Assembly (NCBI GenBank): GCA_019671005.1
Contig: CM033732.1
Location: forward strand, 45,931,392-45,995,391
DNA: 64,000 nt
DNA from: Hibiscus mutabilis
Taxonomy: Eukaryota > Streptophyta > Magnoliopsida > Malvales > Malvaceae
Direction of reading: 5' to 3'
The notes under the pieces are model-generated. The model searched no databases and had not been told where the DNA came from. It worked only from the letters and a program-made list of their open reading frames with translations. Both the position numbers and the translations under genes were made by a program. Of the stretch, positions 26,750 through 41,200 are shown piece after piece (position 1 is the stretch's first letter; every line of letters starts with the position of its first letter).

Positions 26750-28954
26750 GAACTGATAATAACTTTTTGTCAAACTTGGATTGATAACTTCAACCTCCCG
26801 GTATCTAGTTTCAACAGGAGCATATAAGCTAATAACACACAAGTGATTTTCCTTGCCGCTTCAACTATGTCTTTATCACAACCTTCATTTACCTTCTTCT
26901 AGACTAAGACTTACTCCTACAACAACATACAAGCCTCACATTCATGCTACAAGAAGGTCAACCCATGCAAACCGCCAATACCTTCCAATATTGTACCATG
27001 CTCAAAGACATTCAAAACCAACCTAAGTACTTACTCACAGCTCATCATTCTGGTGAAACACTTAACGATAATCTAATCGATCAGCCATAATAAGTGTGTT
27101 TCCAACAAAGAGTGCCCATGAGCCATACCATGCAAGCACACACGACACCTAACTCATCCTTACATTTATCAGCTGTCGTAAACCACAATTAATTGGTAGG
27201 AGATTTCTGTTCACTGCTATACCTCCATGCCTCAAAACACTCACAAGATCAAATGATGAGAGAGGAATAGGCCAGGTTATAAGTGAGTTGAGGTGTGATA
27301 GCCCAACTGGATCATCTTGGTAAAGAGTGCAAGAACAGCTACGGATTCAGTAACGCTTTGCCTGCAGGGATTGCCTTGACAACTAATCGATGGTGCTCAG
27401 GCAGCTACTTGATTGTCCTGGTGATAACAAGATTGTGAAGCGTTCTTCAATGGTTGTTCTTATCCTAAGTCGAAACTCACAGCTACTTATGCGTGCCTTG
27501 ATAATACATCATGCGTGAATCAAGGGTGAACAGCGCAAAGCCAATCTTATTGCTCTTCTTAGCGTTGAAATTCTTAACTTATTCTAAAGCAATTAACAAA
27601 CCATCAATAGATTGAATAAAGATCATACTCACAAGAACCTAATCTTACGATATTAGATAAAGAACTAAGTTCACGAGATCTCTCCCGATTCACTCATAAA
27701 CAAGAACACAAGAATGAATAAATGAATGAGAAAAATGCAAACTCTTATTACCTAATCAAAATCAATTGTTTAAACACAACCACAAGACACAATCGCTTGT
27801 AGCCAAATAGATTTAGTTCATGGCAAGGTTCCAAAGAAAAAACGACGGTGAATTCCTAAGCGTAGACCTAATTTAGCAGAAAGAAAAAGATGAAGGATGG
27901 AAGTAGCCAACCTCGAGACTAAACCCTTGTATCTCATTCAACCCCTAGTATAAAAAACTGGAGTTGCGCTTGGCACCGGCCTCACAATTTATAGGGCATA
28001 CCCCAACGTCCTTCTTTGAGGAGGAAGTTAATTTGGAATTAAATTATCTTTAAACAATATAATTATTTATTATATTTATATTCATTTAGAGCTTCTCATA
28101 TCAAGAGTTTAATTCTTCTTTAACCTCGATTAAATCCAAACTCATTTGGGATTTAGCTTTTGCTCCACGTCATCCAAGAATCTCTAGTCATCAACTAGAA
28201 CTACCATAAACACCTTATTCTTTGTCAACAGTGGAATCAACTTGGCCCGGTTGGCTTTCCTTCATGTGCTTGCCACAGCAACTAGCTTAGTATCTAGATT
28301 CGCCATTCATACAGCAGCTGTTCTATGCTTTGTAAGTGATTACAGTATATACACAAAACACACCAGCGACATCTTTTCCTGAACTATGAGTTATGTAATC
28401 CAAGCTCCAGCGATGGAAAGGAAACATAATGCTATTAATGCATGGATGACTAATTATGCAACTAATATGAGCCAACCTTTCTCGTAACAATAAACATGAG
28501 TAAAAATGGTAACGAAAAAATGGTACTTTTGAACAAACATCATTTGACTCTCAATTTATGAGAAATGCGGTACCTTACTCCGATAACAACCGTGAAGCTC
28601 ATCATTCTATGGACACAATAGCATATCCCATGCGTTCGAGCGCAGTCGTGAAACCGATCATGATCCTACACGTATGCATTACCTTTAGGAAAAAAAACAA
28701 TACAATCATGATTCTTTTAACCCTAATCCACGTCTCTTCAAATCTTTCCGGTGGTTTCTAACCATAATTCAATCATTTGTCATATATTTCAACCACTTTT
28801 TCTATACTTAGATTTAAATAATAATGTCTTCTCCTTTAAAAGATCATGACTCCTTCTAACTCTCATTGGTTAATCTCATGTTTGTCCTAACCGGTCAAAC
28901 GCATTTAAGATGGTAGTTTATCTTTCTCACTACCCCGGGTTTGGTTCTCGAACA
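26750..28954. mobile_element. Mosaic spacer made of diverged gypsy internal fragments
   Basis: From 26750 the sequence resembles 21305-21800 with many differences (for example CTGATAATAACTTT against CCGATAATAACTTT). Around 27590-27670 it resembles 22077-22160, and near 27900 it resembles 22363-22395 (AAGTAGCCAACCT). Around 28568-28620 it resembles 21460-21510, then 28670-28945 resembles 23080-23360. Between them are stretches of about 200-600 bp without visible counterpart in the window (parts of 27250-27580 and 27960-28480). It may be an older related element, filler DNA at a duplication junction, or a poor assembly join. Confidence 0.5.
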
Positions 28955-31494
28955 TTATGAAAATCCATTTAATTACAACCCAATAAAAAATAATAAATAT
29001 TTAAAAACATATACAATGGAGCTCCTTTTAAAATTACATTATAAACCCTTGACTCGATAGTTTGAAAATCCAAATACGATTTACAATATACAATAGGTTC
29101 CTACGAATACAAATCTCAAAGACCTGGCATCAGACTCAAGAGGCGAGTCGCTGGAATCCTTCCTTGATGGTGCTCCTCCAAGAACAAACCAAACCTACTA
29201 ACCTGCGAACGGAAACAACGATTCCGAACGCTGAGCTAACAAAGCTCAGTGGATACACCGTCACTCAACCATGCTTCATGCAAATCATAAATAAAGCAAT
29301 GCAACAAGAATGATATCATGGCAAGATAACAATGGCGCTACCATATTCGCCTAAACACATAGCATTATGAATGTATGATCACGCACACAGCTCATACAAG
29401 AACCTCATACGTTTACCTAAGCATCAGAATCCTACACTTGAGTGAGGCCCACATCCACAAAGCATCGAGATCCTACACTACGAGTAAGGCCTGCATCCAC
29501 AAAGCATCGGAATCCTATACTCTGAGCAAGACCCGCGTCCACATAGCATCGGGATTCTATACTTGAGGGATGAGGCCTACGTCCACATAGCATCGGGATC
29601 CTACATCCATGCTTGGGATCTCTCATCAAGTATCTTCGAATGAAGCCCGCGTCCACAAAGCATCGGGATCCAACATTCAGGAATCTTCAAGGTGTTGCAA
29701 CACACTTAGGGTATCCATATCCCAACAAGGGATGACTCGACTACCTAGGTGTCCCATCAAAGATACAACAAGGACCCTAGTAACCACACACACTCTAAAC
29801 CTCGACATAAGGGTCTCACCGCACACAGCTCTAACACTTTTACCATAGCCTTATAGTTTTTATCAGTTATTAAACTGCCCTATTGAGCTTATCTTTTTAT
29901 TAGTATGGTATGAAGGTACACATTAGTCATTCTCATTAATTTATCTTATTATCCGATAAGACTCAACCTTATAGGCGCCCCTTCCGCACATAGCAAGGGC
30001 CTAAATTACCACACAGCATCAACGATCCACCTAGGATCTCTATGGGTTTCCATCACACACAATTTACCCAATATTTATCACGTTAATAGCCCATTATTCT
30101 CATTCGGGGTTAAAAATCTCCATTTCTCAGTTTTAATGTTCATTTTACAACTTGATGGACCACTAGGGCCCTTTGCCTCGAACTATAGCACCCCTGAACG
30201 CAACCTCGAATTTATTGGGCAGATTGCCCAACGAGTATCGATACTCCAATGTGAGTATCGGTAATCTACTATAGGTATCGGTACTCCCCCACGAGTACCG
30301 ATACTCTAATTAGGTTCGAAAGAATTAAACCCCATGCCGTACCGACACGCTACGTACTATACCAGTACTCATCATCGATACTAGGATCACCTCGTACTGA
30401 TCCACCCCGTACCGGTACTCCCACATACGCGTACCGGTACGCCAAGCCTTTCTTAGGCAAGCAACAACGCGTACCGATACTCCCCAATGAGTACCGATAC
30501 CCCCACTAGATTCGAAGGAATTTAACCCAAGGGCGTACCGATACGCTACGTACCGTATCGGTACTCAAAGCATTTCCAAGAAATATAACAAAGTACGTAC
30601 CGATACGCTCCCTTGCGTACCAGTACACGAAGGCATCTTTGGAATCCTTACCTTGCAATGGGTGCTGATAATCGAGAGGCGATCGTACTCTCCTCATAAC
30701 TCGCCCCCGTTTACACTAAGGTGTACCGATACCCTAGCCTCGGTGATTGGTACACGAGCCCAATTTATGAACTCGGGTATGTGTTTCACCTAAAACCCCT
30801 GTTTAACCTCATAGTTAAACCTCAAATCGATCCTACAAGTTATTGTGAAGGTATTAAGTAGGTTTCTACCAATTTTAAGCCTTAGCAACATCAAATCCCC
30901 ATTTTACCATTAAAGGGATCAACCCAAAGCTTATCAAACCACAAATATCAAAACATGTACAAAATCTTATTTTTTATGAGTTACAGAAACAATAGGAGTT
31001 AGTTTTTGTACTAACTCGAATTAGAGCTGAGGAAGAAACCTTCAAAGACCATTCCTTTCATCCACACTAACCCTACCAAAACTTCAATCTCCACCATAAC
31101 TAGCCATCCTTACCTTGATTGGTAGATCTCTCAAAGTTGAACAAGTTTCCTTCTTTCCCAAACGAGATTCTTACTTAAACTCTCAAAGATTTGACCTTTA
31201 ACATGAAGAAGTTTGAGTGATAGATAGGAATGGGAGAGATAGGGAACAAGATGATCTCACTCCCTCTATTTTCTACAAAAATAAAGTCCCACATCAGCTC
31301 TCTTGCCTTCAATTATGCTTTTACCCATTTGCCCTTCTTATTTTCACCTTAGCTTATCAACAACCCAACAGTACAAGCCCAAAAGCTTTCTTTCAAGCCC
31401 AACAAGGCTCTCAAGGCCCAATATCTTGGCCCAAATGCGAAGCCCATACCTCGGGTTAACCCGACTCTCGAGTTTCGAAACCAGGGTCGTTACA
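28955..31494 (-). repeat. LTR-3 of the gypsy complex, cut at its left end
   Basis: It begins in mid-LTR (CATTATGAAAATCC, equivalent to about 17878) and then follows LTR-1 almost base for base to CAGGGTCGTTACA. Differences from LTR-1 are bunched in short patches, for example near 29125 and 30660-30780. Confidence 0.85.
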
Positions 31495-34400
31495 ACTCTC
31501 ACATTCTTAAAGAAAATTTCATCCTCGAAATTTAGATTGATGCAAGAGAGATGTAACCAAAACATACCTAACCACCTCACCATTCAAACAGAATCACCTC
31601 GATTAGGAGAGTCCCACTAATCTACCTTAAATGTAACTATATCATTAAACCACATGCTCTCAACACTTCTCTTGAAATTTCTCACGACTCTTTTTCAATA
31701 GCCAACGACACTTATGATGATCCGTTAAGCATGGTAACACCACCAACCTCGATCCTCGATGTTCAAACATCAATTTAAAGAACTCACCTTCAAGGGATTC
31801 TATCTTGGTTAACCAACATTTCTATTAGCATTCGATAACCAAAACTAAACTTAGACTTTATCTACGCTCTAAAACACTGCACACATTCACAAGACATTGT
31901 CGAACGATCATGCCTAACAACCATATCCCGGTCAAACCATTAAAGGATAAAAAAACCTAACAATCGGTTATCAACATCAATTTACCTTGAACTAAAAGCT
32001 CAATTCTCTAGACTTGACCCATCAAGTCGTAACCTAGAACTTCACTTTATCCAAACTTACTTTCAACGGGATCGAAAACTACTTATGATTCAACTATTTG
32101 GTTCCAGAGATGGTTACCATCACTTACTTAACTCGCACAAGCAACCCAAAGCTAACCATTCTATTTGCGAAGGTCTAAACACCTTCTTCAAACCCTTGAC
32201 TCGGTCTAAACAATCAGACGCAAAGAGCTATCTGTTTGCTCTCAAAGATCTCTAACTGGCCCGTCTAAAAATATTTCTTTGCACCACAACCATTCAGTTA
32301 CCCTCAACACAGCTATTGATCCACGTTTTTGTTGCGCTACTCTGATAACTTCCACCTTGTTTGTCTTAACCGATAATAACTTTGGTCAAACTTGATTGAG
32401 CAATCCTCTAACTCCCGAGATCTAGCTCAACAGATATACAAGCTGAATAATTATCATCGCGATTTTCCCTTAAGGCCTCAACTATGTCCATCACAACCTT
32501 CATTTACCCTCTTCTACGGTACCTTACTCCGACAACAACACATGAAGCTCTCACATTCTATGGCCACAAGAAGGTCGCCAAACTTACGCAAAACCGACAA
32601 TGGTCTTCCACTATTACACTACGGCTCACACATCTAAAACCACCCTATACTCTACTCTCACGCAGCCACGATTCTCGGTGAAACACTTGGCAACGACACC
32701 CAATCGATCGCTTGCACAAGTGTGCCTCCAACAAAGAGTTCGTTAAGTACTATACCACAGGGCGATGGACACTGACACGAACTCAACCTTACATTTATCG
32801 TCGTTCTAAACCACAATTAATTGGTAAGATTTCTTGTTCACCAAGAGTACCTCCATGCCCTCAAAACACCCACAACTCTAAGACCGGGGACTCTCAACCC
32901 TTGCGTCTACCATGCAAGCTAAGAACATCTTGCAACATACATAACCCTCATCGAGCTAGCACTACGGAGCACAACATTCACTCTAGAGAGGTTAAAGTTC
33001 TTATCATCTAACACTAACAATTAGATTCAAGCAATCTAAAACTTCGCTCCTCACTCATATCATATGGTATCCATGCACTCTTAACAACCGTCTACGATAA
33101 AACCTTATATAGCAAAGGATGCAATTCTATTTTACCATCTAAAGCAATAACAAACCCAAGATTTACCAAGATGCACCTCACAAGAACCAGCCTATTACAC
33201 AACCAAAGAGCTAATCGGCTAACACAATAGCTGAAAACCAACACTAAACTTAATTAACTGACTTATCCTCGGTCGTAACGTTGTCAACTCTAATCTGAGC
33301 AGCAGACTGCCACGCAACACCTCTCACGCCAACCCTAGTAGTGGATCTCACAAGACCTCCACCTTGATGACCTGACGGTGCCCTAGCTCTGCATATAGTA
33401 AAACTCTAATCATGTCGAGAAGTAGCCAACCTTTGAGACTGAACTAATGTATCATCATCCATAATCGGGTAGTCTCTTTCCATATGCCCTAGTGCTCGGC
33501 ACTGATAGCAACCCTCCGAAGCAAAAAAAACATACCCCAAGGTGATGTCGGCCATAATGCTCACATGCTGATGGAAGTGATGCTCCAACAAAACCATCAA
33601 TACTCCCTTCTAGAGTAGGAATCAAAGAGCCTTTACGAACCCTCGATTTAGATTCCTGAACTGACTCTTGGTGACTGATCCGAAGTAACTTTCTTCTAAC
33701 TCCTCGAAGTACAAAACCCCTCATGCAGATAGGGAGAGGAATCAACGATATCATGGGTCTCCATATCATGACATCTAGAATCTTCGAACCGATCAAACGC
33801 TGAACTTTAAAGTCGCTCAAGTGCCTTCGCACTATTGGCTAACTCGGAGAATGTCCCAAGCGGACTTGCTATCACATGCAACTATAAGTCAACATTCAAG
33901 CCTTTTCTGAACCTCTTGCACCTCAACTCTTTCGTGACGACAACTCTATGGCATAACGGCTCAACACAAAAATCTTGCTCATAAGCAAACACCGTTCGAT
34001 CTCCTTGAACCAAATGCAAAAACTGGTCCTCACTTCATCCATATATACCTTACTGATGTATCTCTTCCGAACTCATCTACAAAGATATCCCATGTCGGGA
34101 GCGCGAGCTATAAACCCGACTCAACGGTCTCTTACCATTCGCATGCATTACCTTTAAGAAAAAGATGATGACAGACAAGATTCCCTTAAGCCTATTCCAC
34201 GTCATCATCAGATCCTTCTGAGTGTTTCTTAACCATTAATCCGATCGATCAGGTCATCATTTCTTAACCCATTTTTCTATAATTAGATTCGTAACAATGA
34301 TGCTCCTCCCTTTAAAGGAATATAGCTCATTTCACAACTCTTATTGGTCAATCTCGCGCCGTCGACCCAACTAACCTGAACCACATTCAGAAGATGGTAG

Positions 34401-35278
34401 TTATCTTTCTCACTACCCTGGGTTTGATTCCCCCGAAACCTCGAAGCTTCCAACACTATACTTGTCATCTCAAGCTAGCTCATGACCGAACAACAACCGT
34501 GGCCAAGATCATATCTACTCATTTAGGAGACAACTCTATTGTATCTTTTAACCACGTATTCTCAAGCTTTACTCAAGTATCACCTCGTGCAAAACCCACG
34601 ATGTCCTTCCGACCGCCACTATAAATAACCATAACAAGCATACCTTTGCTCGAGATCTCGGGCATTTAGCCTACTAAGATCATACTTGAGACTTCACAAC
34701 CATCATATACTTCTGTACATTAGATTTAAAACACATATCCGTCAAAGTAGCTACATCCCCATCACATGGTACCCACCATTAAGGCTCACTTACTACGAAT
34801 GATGAGACCCCCGATCGACACTCTATCACGGGTCAATCAAAAACAAGCCCTCTTATCCATTCCATAAAGGTCGTCTACCAACACGTAGAATCTCACCACT
34901 AGAGGTTCTCACCATGAACCTAAGGCCTTAAGGTAACTTACGGCACATAACTATGATTACTCCTCAAGCGATGAGAGGAGGACACACCCTCAACTCCTCC
35001 ATACCTTCATAAACCCAAGCTTAACGTCTGAGATAACTCCGATCTCAAAATCATCCTCAAAAAAATTAGCCAACATCACAGTACTCACGACCGTGATCGA
35101 ACTATCTTATTACCGTAACCAGTGGCACACGCGAACACATGACACGCCATCCAGATTCTAATCTTGAAGAGTACAACTTAGACACGCGGGCTCGTATTCG
35201 CTAGACATCTATTCCCGACTCCTAACCACCATAGAGTTTTCCTAGAACCGGCTAAACCTAATCTTTGATGCCACTAAA
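31495..35278 (-). mobile_element. Internal region 2 of the gypsy complex
   Basis: A near-exact repeat of 20426-24215, offset by about 11,060-11,069 bases as small indels accumulate. The same polypurine signature and the same TGGCATCAAAG primer-site remnant (reverse complement, about 35263-35273) are present. The gag remnant is again the only recognisable coding piece. Confidence 0.8.
33406..33832 (-). pseudogene. gag zinc-knuckle remnant, copy 2
   Basis: Same reading as 22346-22709, with the same Cys-to-Tyr change in the zinc knuckle (GHMERDYP). The open frame extends further upstream than in copy 1 because of a one-base difference near 33785. Confidence 0.6.
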
Positions 35279-37955
35279 TGTAACACCCTCTACCCGGATG
35301 TCACATTTGGGCCTCAAGCCCAAACCATTACCATAAAATTCTGACATAGTTTAGCCCAATCCACAAATCCATTATGAAAATTCTTTTAATTACAACCCAA
35401 TAAAACATAATAAATATTTAAAAACATATACAATGGAGCTCCTTTTAAAATTACATTATAAACCCTTGACTTGATAGTTTGAAAATCCAAATACAATTTA
35501 CAATATACAATAGGTTCCTACGAATACAAATCACAAAGACCTAAGTATTGTACTCTAAAGAGACGAGTCGCTGGAATCCTTCATTGATGGTGCTCCTCCA
35601 AGAACAAACCAAACCTACTAACCTGCGAACGAAAATAACGGTTCCGAATGCTGTGCTAACATAGCTCAGTGGATACACCGCCACTCAACCATGCTTCATG
35701 CAAATCATAAATAATATGCAACAAGAATGATATCATGGCAAGATAACAATGGCGCTACCATAACCGCCTAAACACATAGCATTATGAATGTATGATCACG
35801 CACACAGCTCATACAAGAACTTCATACGTTTACCTAGCATCACACAGATAACACCAACAATATTAAGTGAGGCATGCATCCACAAAGTATCAGAATCCTA
35901 CACTTGAGTGAGGCCCACACCCACAAAGCATCGGGATCCTACACTACGACTAAGGCCCGCATCCACAAAGTATCAGGATCCTATACTCTGAGTAAGGCCT
36001 GGTTCCACATAGCATCAGGATCTTATACTTGAGGGATGAGGCACGCGTCAACATAGCATCGGGATCTTACATCCATGCTCGGGATCTCTCGTCAAGCATC
36101 TTCGAATGAGGCCCGCATTTACAAAGTATCAGGATCCAACATTCGGGAATCTTCAAGGTGTTGCAACACACTTAGGGTATCCATATCCCAATAAAGGATG
36201 ACTCGACTACTTAGGTGTCCCATCAACACACAAAGAAAGACCCTAGTAACCACACGGTTCTAAACCTCAACACAAGGGTCTCACCGCACAGCTCTAACAC
36301 ATTTACCATAGCCTTATGGTTTTTATCGATTATTAAACTACCCTATTGAGCTTATTTTTTTATTAGTATGTTATGAAGATACACATAAGTCATTCTCATG
36401 AATTTATCTTATTATCCGATAAGACTCAACCTTATAGGCGCCCTTCTACACACAAAGAAGGGCCTAAATTACCACACAAAGATCAACGATTCACCTAGGA
36501 TCTATATGGGTTTCCATTACACGTAATTTACCTAATATTTATCACGTTATTAGCCCATTATTCTCATTCGAGGTTAAAAATCTCTATTTCTCGTTTTAAT
36601 GTTCATTTTACACCTTGACGGATCCCTAGGCCCTTTGCCTCGAATTATAGCACCTCAACGTAACCTCGAATTTATTGGGCAGATTACCCCAAATGAGTAA
36701 TACGATACTCAAGGTGAGTATCGATACTCCACTATAGGTATCGGTACTCCCCATGAGTACCGATACTCTAATTAGGTTCGAAAAAATTAAACCCTGCCGA
36801 TCGATACGCCACGCATCGCATCGGCACTCATCATCGATACTAAGATTGCCCCGTACCAATCTACCATATACCGGTACTCCCACATACGCGTACCGGTACA
36901 CCAAGCCTTTCCTAGGCAAGCAACAACGCGTACCGATACTCCCTAATGAGTAGCGATACCCCCAATAGATTTGAAAGAATTTAACCCAAGGGTGTACCGA
37001 CACGCTACGTCTTTGCATCGGTACTCAAAGCCTTCCAGCAATGTAGCAGTCGTCATCGATACTCTCCCTTGTGTACCGGTACATGAAGGCGTCTCTAGAA
37101 TCCTTACCTTGCAGGGGTACAGATACACGAGGAGGCATATCGGTACTATCCTCACAACTCTTTCCCCCATATACACTAAGGCATACCGATACCCTAGCCC
37201 CAAGATCAAGACGCTGAGCCCAATTTCTAAACTCGGGTCTTTGGTTTTACCTAAAAACCTTGTTTAACCCCCATAGTTAAACCCTAAATTGATCCTACAA
37301 GTTATTGTGAAGGTATTAAGTGGGTTTCTACCAATTTTAAGCCTTAGCAACATTAAATCCCCATTTTACCATTAAAGGGATCAACCCAAAGCTTATCAAA
37401 CCCCAAACACCAAAACATTTACAAAGCTTATTTTATGAGTTGCAGGAAACAATATGAGCTAGTAGTGTACTAACCTCGAATTAGAGCTGAAGAAGAAGCC
37501 TTCAAAGACCATTCTCGTTCATCCACACTAACCACCAAAACCTTAATCTCCACCATAACTAGCCATCCTTACATTAATTGGTAGATCTCTCAAAGCTGAA
37601 CAAGCTTCTCTTCTTGCCCCAAATGAGATTCTCACTTAAACTCTCAAATATTTGACCTTTAACATGAAGAAGTTTGAGTGATAGATAGGAATGGGAGGGA
37701 AATGGAACAAGATGATCTCACTCCCTCTATTTTCTGCAGAAATAAAGTCCCACATCAGCTCTCTTGCCTTCAATTATGCTTTTACCCATTTGCCCTTCTC
37801 ATTTTCACCTTAGCCCATCAACAACCCAACAACACAAGCCCAAAAGCTTTCCTTCAAGCCCAACAAAGCTCTCAAGGCCCAATATATTGAGCCAAACGCG
37901 AAGCCCATGCCTCAGGTTAACCCGACTCTCGAGTTTCGAAACCCGGGTCGTTACA
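35279..37955 (-). repeat. LTR-4 of the gypsy complex, complete right LTR
   Basis: It runs from TGTAACACCCTCTACCCGG to ACCCGGGTCGTTACA, about 2.68 kb, followed by GAATT (37956-37960), the partner of the duplication at 17783. As the primer site lies just left of it, this is the 5' LTR of the minus-strand element. It is closest to LTR-2. Confidence 0.85.
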
Positions 37956-37960
37956 GAATT

Positions 37961-38253
37961 GTTCCTACTGGGAATTAATCCAAGGACCTTAGAGATAGAG
38001 GGGGGAAGGGGGTGCTCCTGCTGGGTTTAGAATTTAGGACCTAGGAGAAGGGAGGAAGCAGGTGAAGAAGCTTTGGTCACCCGACCATCATTGTTTTCTC
38101 CTTTCTTAAATCTTTTTGAATATATCAAGAGTTGGTTTCAGTTCGACGTTTGTGAAAATTTTTATTTAAAATTATTATAATATCAAATCGACTAATGAGT
38201 AAGTTTGAAGCGATGGTTCTAAGTATAATGGTTCTAAATATATAGCAAACTTG
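37961..38253. other. Short intergenic segment between gypsy complex and LINE
   Basis: A G-rich patch lies at about 38000-38060 and AT-rich sequence follows. Nothing further is recognised. Confidence 0.4.
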
Positions 38254-41200
38254 TTTTTTTTTTTTTTGAAAGGGGTACCAGCTGAGCTTTTATTAAAACA
38301 AAAAGACAATTATCCAAAACAAACAAAAAGCCAAACAAGGAAAAGACAAATCTAAACAAAACAAAAACATGGTTCAAAATAAAAAAACGAGATGCTCAGA
38401 TGATCCAGTCAACTCTTGATTATCCACCATAAAACAATCTGTATCAAGAATCAAGAGAGAAGAGGCAAAATCTATGGATTTGCCGAAAGAGGCTCGAAGG
38501 GTTTAGTTAAGGTGGGTTGATCCATCTTCTATCAGAAGCTGTCGTCGAGCAACCTGAAAGAGGCGCGTCTTCAATCCAAAACCCATCTTCTCCAATAACT
38601 TTTTCAACCATTGCTATTGCATGCGCAGTCCGATTTTTATTCCGGCCAACATAAAGGAATCTGCAAGCTCGGAACCGGTGTGAGAGGGCCTTGGCATCCG
38701 CTACAAGTGGCCGAATGACAGAAGCATTATCGGAGGGCAAGATTAGCTTTTGAACCACCGTCCGAGAGTCGCTCTCTACGACACCCAATATCTGCCCCAA
38801 ATTGAAGACCCTAACACACAGCCAAAGCCTCTGCCTCAAATGCCGACCTGATTTGCTGATTAATCCGGTGAGCCGCCTCCAATATATAAACTCTATTATC
38901 TCTGATAACCACACCTGAAGCGAATTTACTGTTTGCAGATATAAAACTTGCATCAACATTAATCTTCACTTTCGATTCTGGAAGGGGATCCCAATGGACA
39001 GCTGCGCGGACATTCAAATGCTTAAGCCTGGTAGTAGTGGTCCTGATTTCAGCAACATAATCTCTAATGAAAGTAAGCAATTCAGGTACGGATTGAGTTA
39101 ATTCTCATGCACCATTCTATTTCTAGCAAACCAAATTGCCCAGATAGCAATGAAAAATTCTGAGTATCTCTGTGAATTAAACTTCTGTAGCATCCACTGT
39201 AACCAATCAAAAAACTAAAAATTGCTTACTGTGTTAGGCCAATTGTAACTCAGGTCTAACCAAACTTGCTTTGCATAATTACATCCATAACTAACATGAG
39301 CAGTACTCTTTTTAGAAGCATAACATCGGGGACACGTTGGGGATTGGGCAATTTTCCTAACATATAAATTCTGCATTTGTGGTAGATAGTTCCAGCTACA
39401 TTTCCATATCATAATTTTAATTTTTGATGGACAATTAGCATTCCAAACTGCATTGTAAAAAGAGACAACATTGGGCATAGTATCAGTGGTAGGCATAAGG
39501 AGCCTGTATCCACTACGCACAGAATAGGTTCCAGATAACTCACCCGACCAGCATAGCTTATCTTATTGATTTGTAGTAGAAAGTCTAATAGACTTGATGA
39601 TGGTAGCATCTTCAGTGTTAAAAACTGAAGAAATTAAATCAAAATTTCAAGATTGTCCATTAGGAGACAATAATTCTGATACACTCTATTAGCCTTGGAT
39701 TACTGGAAAAGAAATTTTTCTACAAGGTTGCACAGGTAACCAAAAATCATTCCATATATTAATGGAATTACCATTTTTAATTGACCATCTTAGCCCTATA
39801 TCAAGTAGTCCTTTAGAGCTCCAAATGCTTCGCCAAACATAAGAAGGGTTAGAACTCAAAGGTGATTGTATAAAATCAGTAGAATGATGGTATTCAGACT
39901 TTAAAATTCTGGAAATCAAAGAATCATAATTTTGTATAAACCTCCACCCTTGTTTTACAAACAATGCAATATTGAATTTGCCTAAGTCTCTTAATCTTAA
40001 ACCACCTATGTCTTTAGATTAACACAAATACTTCCACTTACACCATTGAATTCCTTTCTTGTCCATTGATGTCTGCCACCAAAACTTAGAGAAAATAACC
40101 TCCAACTCTGGGCAGAATATCTTGGGAAAAAGAAGACAAGGCATGGCAAAGACCGGGACTGCCTGCAATACTGATTTAATAAGGAGTTCCTTTCCTCCCA
40201 TTGATAATACTCGAGCACTTCGATTTTGTACCTGCTTTAAACATCTATCTTTTAAATTTGAAAGTGCCAATTTCTTATTCCGACCAATCGTAGAGGGCAA
40301 TGCTAAATATTTCTCAGGATTGTTTTGATTTGTAACTCCAAGAATTCGGCAAACATCCTGCTTATTGCTATCAATCACATTAGTAATAAAGAACATGTTT
40401 GATTTCTCAAAATTGATAATCTATCCTGAACAACCTGCATACTTTTGGAGCACATGTTGAATACACATAGCCCCTCTAGAAGTAGCCTCAACAAAGAGGA
40501 TACTATCATCCGCAAAAAGCAAATGAGAAATAAGAGAAGCTCTTCGGTTGATGCGCACCCCTGTCGTGGAAGAATTGGCAAGAGTCGTACGCAGTAATGA
40601 TGATAAACCCTCACTAAAAATAAAGAACAGATAAGGACTGATGGGATCACCTTGACGCAAACCTCTACTCGGTCGAAAGCTATTTCCCACGCGATCATTG
40701 GCCACCACAGAATATGTTACAGATGAAACACATCGTATGACATTATCAATCTATTTCTCATCAAAGCCCATCTTCCTTTGTATTTGCTCCAAAAAAAAGG
40801 CCATTACATTCGGTCATAAGCCTTGCTCATATCGAGTTTCAAAGCAAAATGCCCCTTCTGACCAGTTCTTCTATTCTTCAAAGAGTGTAAAATTTCATAT
40901 GTAGCAATGATATTATCCGTAATAAGTTTTCCAGGAAGAAAAGCACTCTAAGCCTCATCAATGCATAAAGGAAAAACTGGTTGCATTCTGTTAGCTAACA
41001 TCTTTGAAATGATCTTATATAACACATTACAAAAGGTTGTCGGTCTAAATTGGGACATATTATTAGCATTCTGAACTTTAAGGATCAAGACAATATGAGC
41101 AGAATTTAAATCCTGAAAAGATTGATTACCCCAAAGCATGTCGATGCAAAATTTGCCAACCTCCTCTTCGATTATATGCTAGAATTTTTGATAAAATATC

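Larger units (their letters stand above)
17788..37955 (-). mobile_element. 20-kb gypsy complex with two LTR-internal-LTR units inside one target-site duplication
   Basis: The 5-bp sequence GAATT stands at 17783-17787 and again at 37956-37960, just outside the outermost LTR ends, so the whole block behaves as one insertion. Inside are LTR-1 (17788-20425), internal-1 (20426-24215), LTR-2 (24216-26749, cut), a mosaic spacer (26750-28954), LTR-3 (28955-31494, missing about its first 90 bp), internal-2 (31495-35278) and LTR-4 (35279-37955). Bases 17881-26749 recur at 28957-37811 with very high identity. The polypurine signature lies right of LTR-1 and LTR-3, and a tRNA-Met-like primer site lies left of LTR-2 and LTR-4, so the units point to the minus strand. 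The internal regions are only about 3.8 kb and show no reverse transcriptase or integrase motifs, so the element is non-autonomous or badly degenerate. Confidence 0.85.
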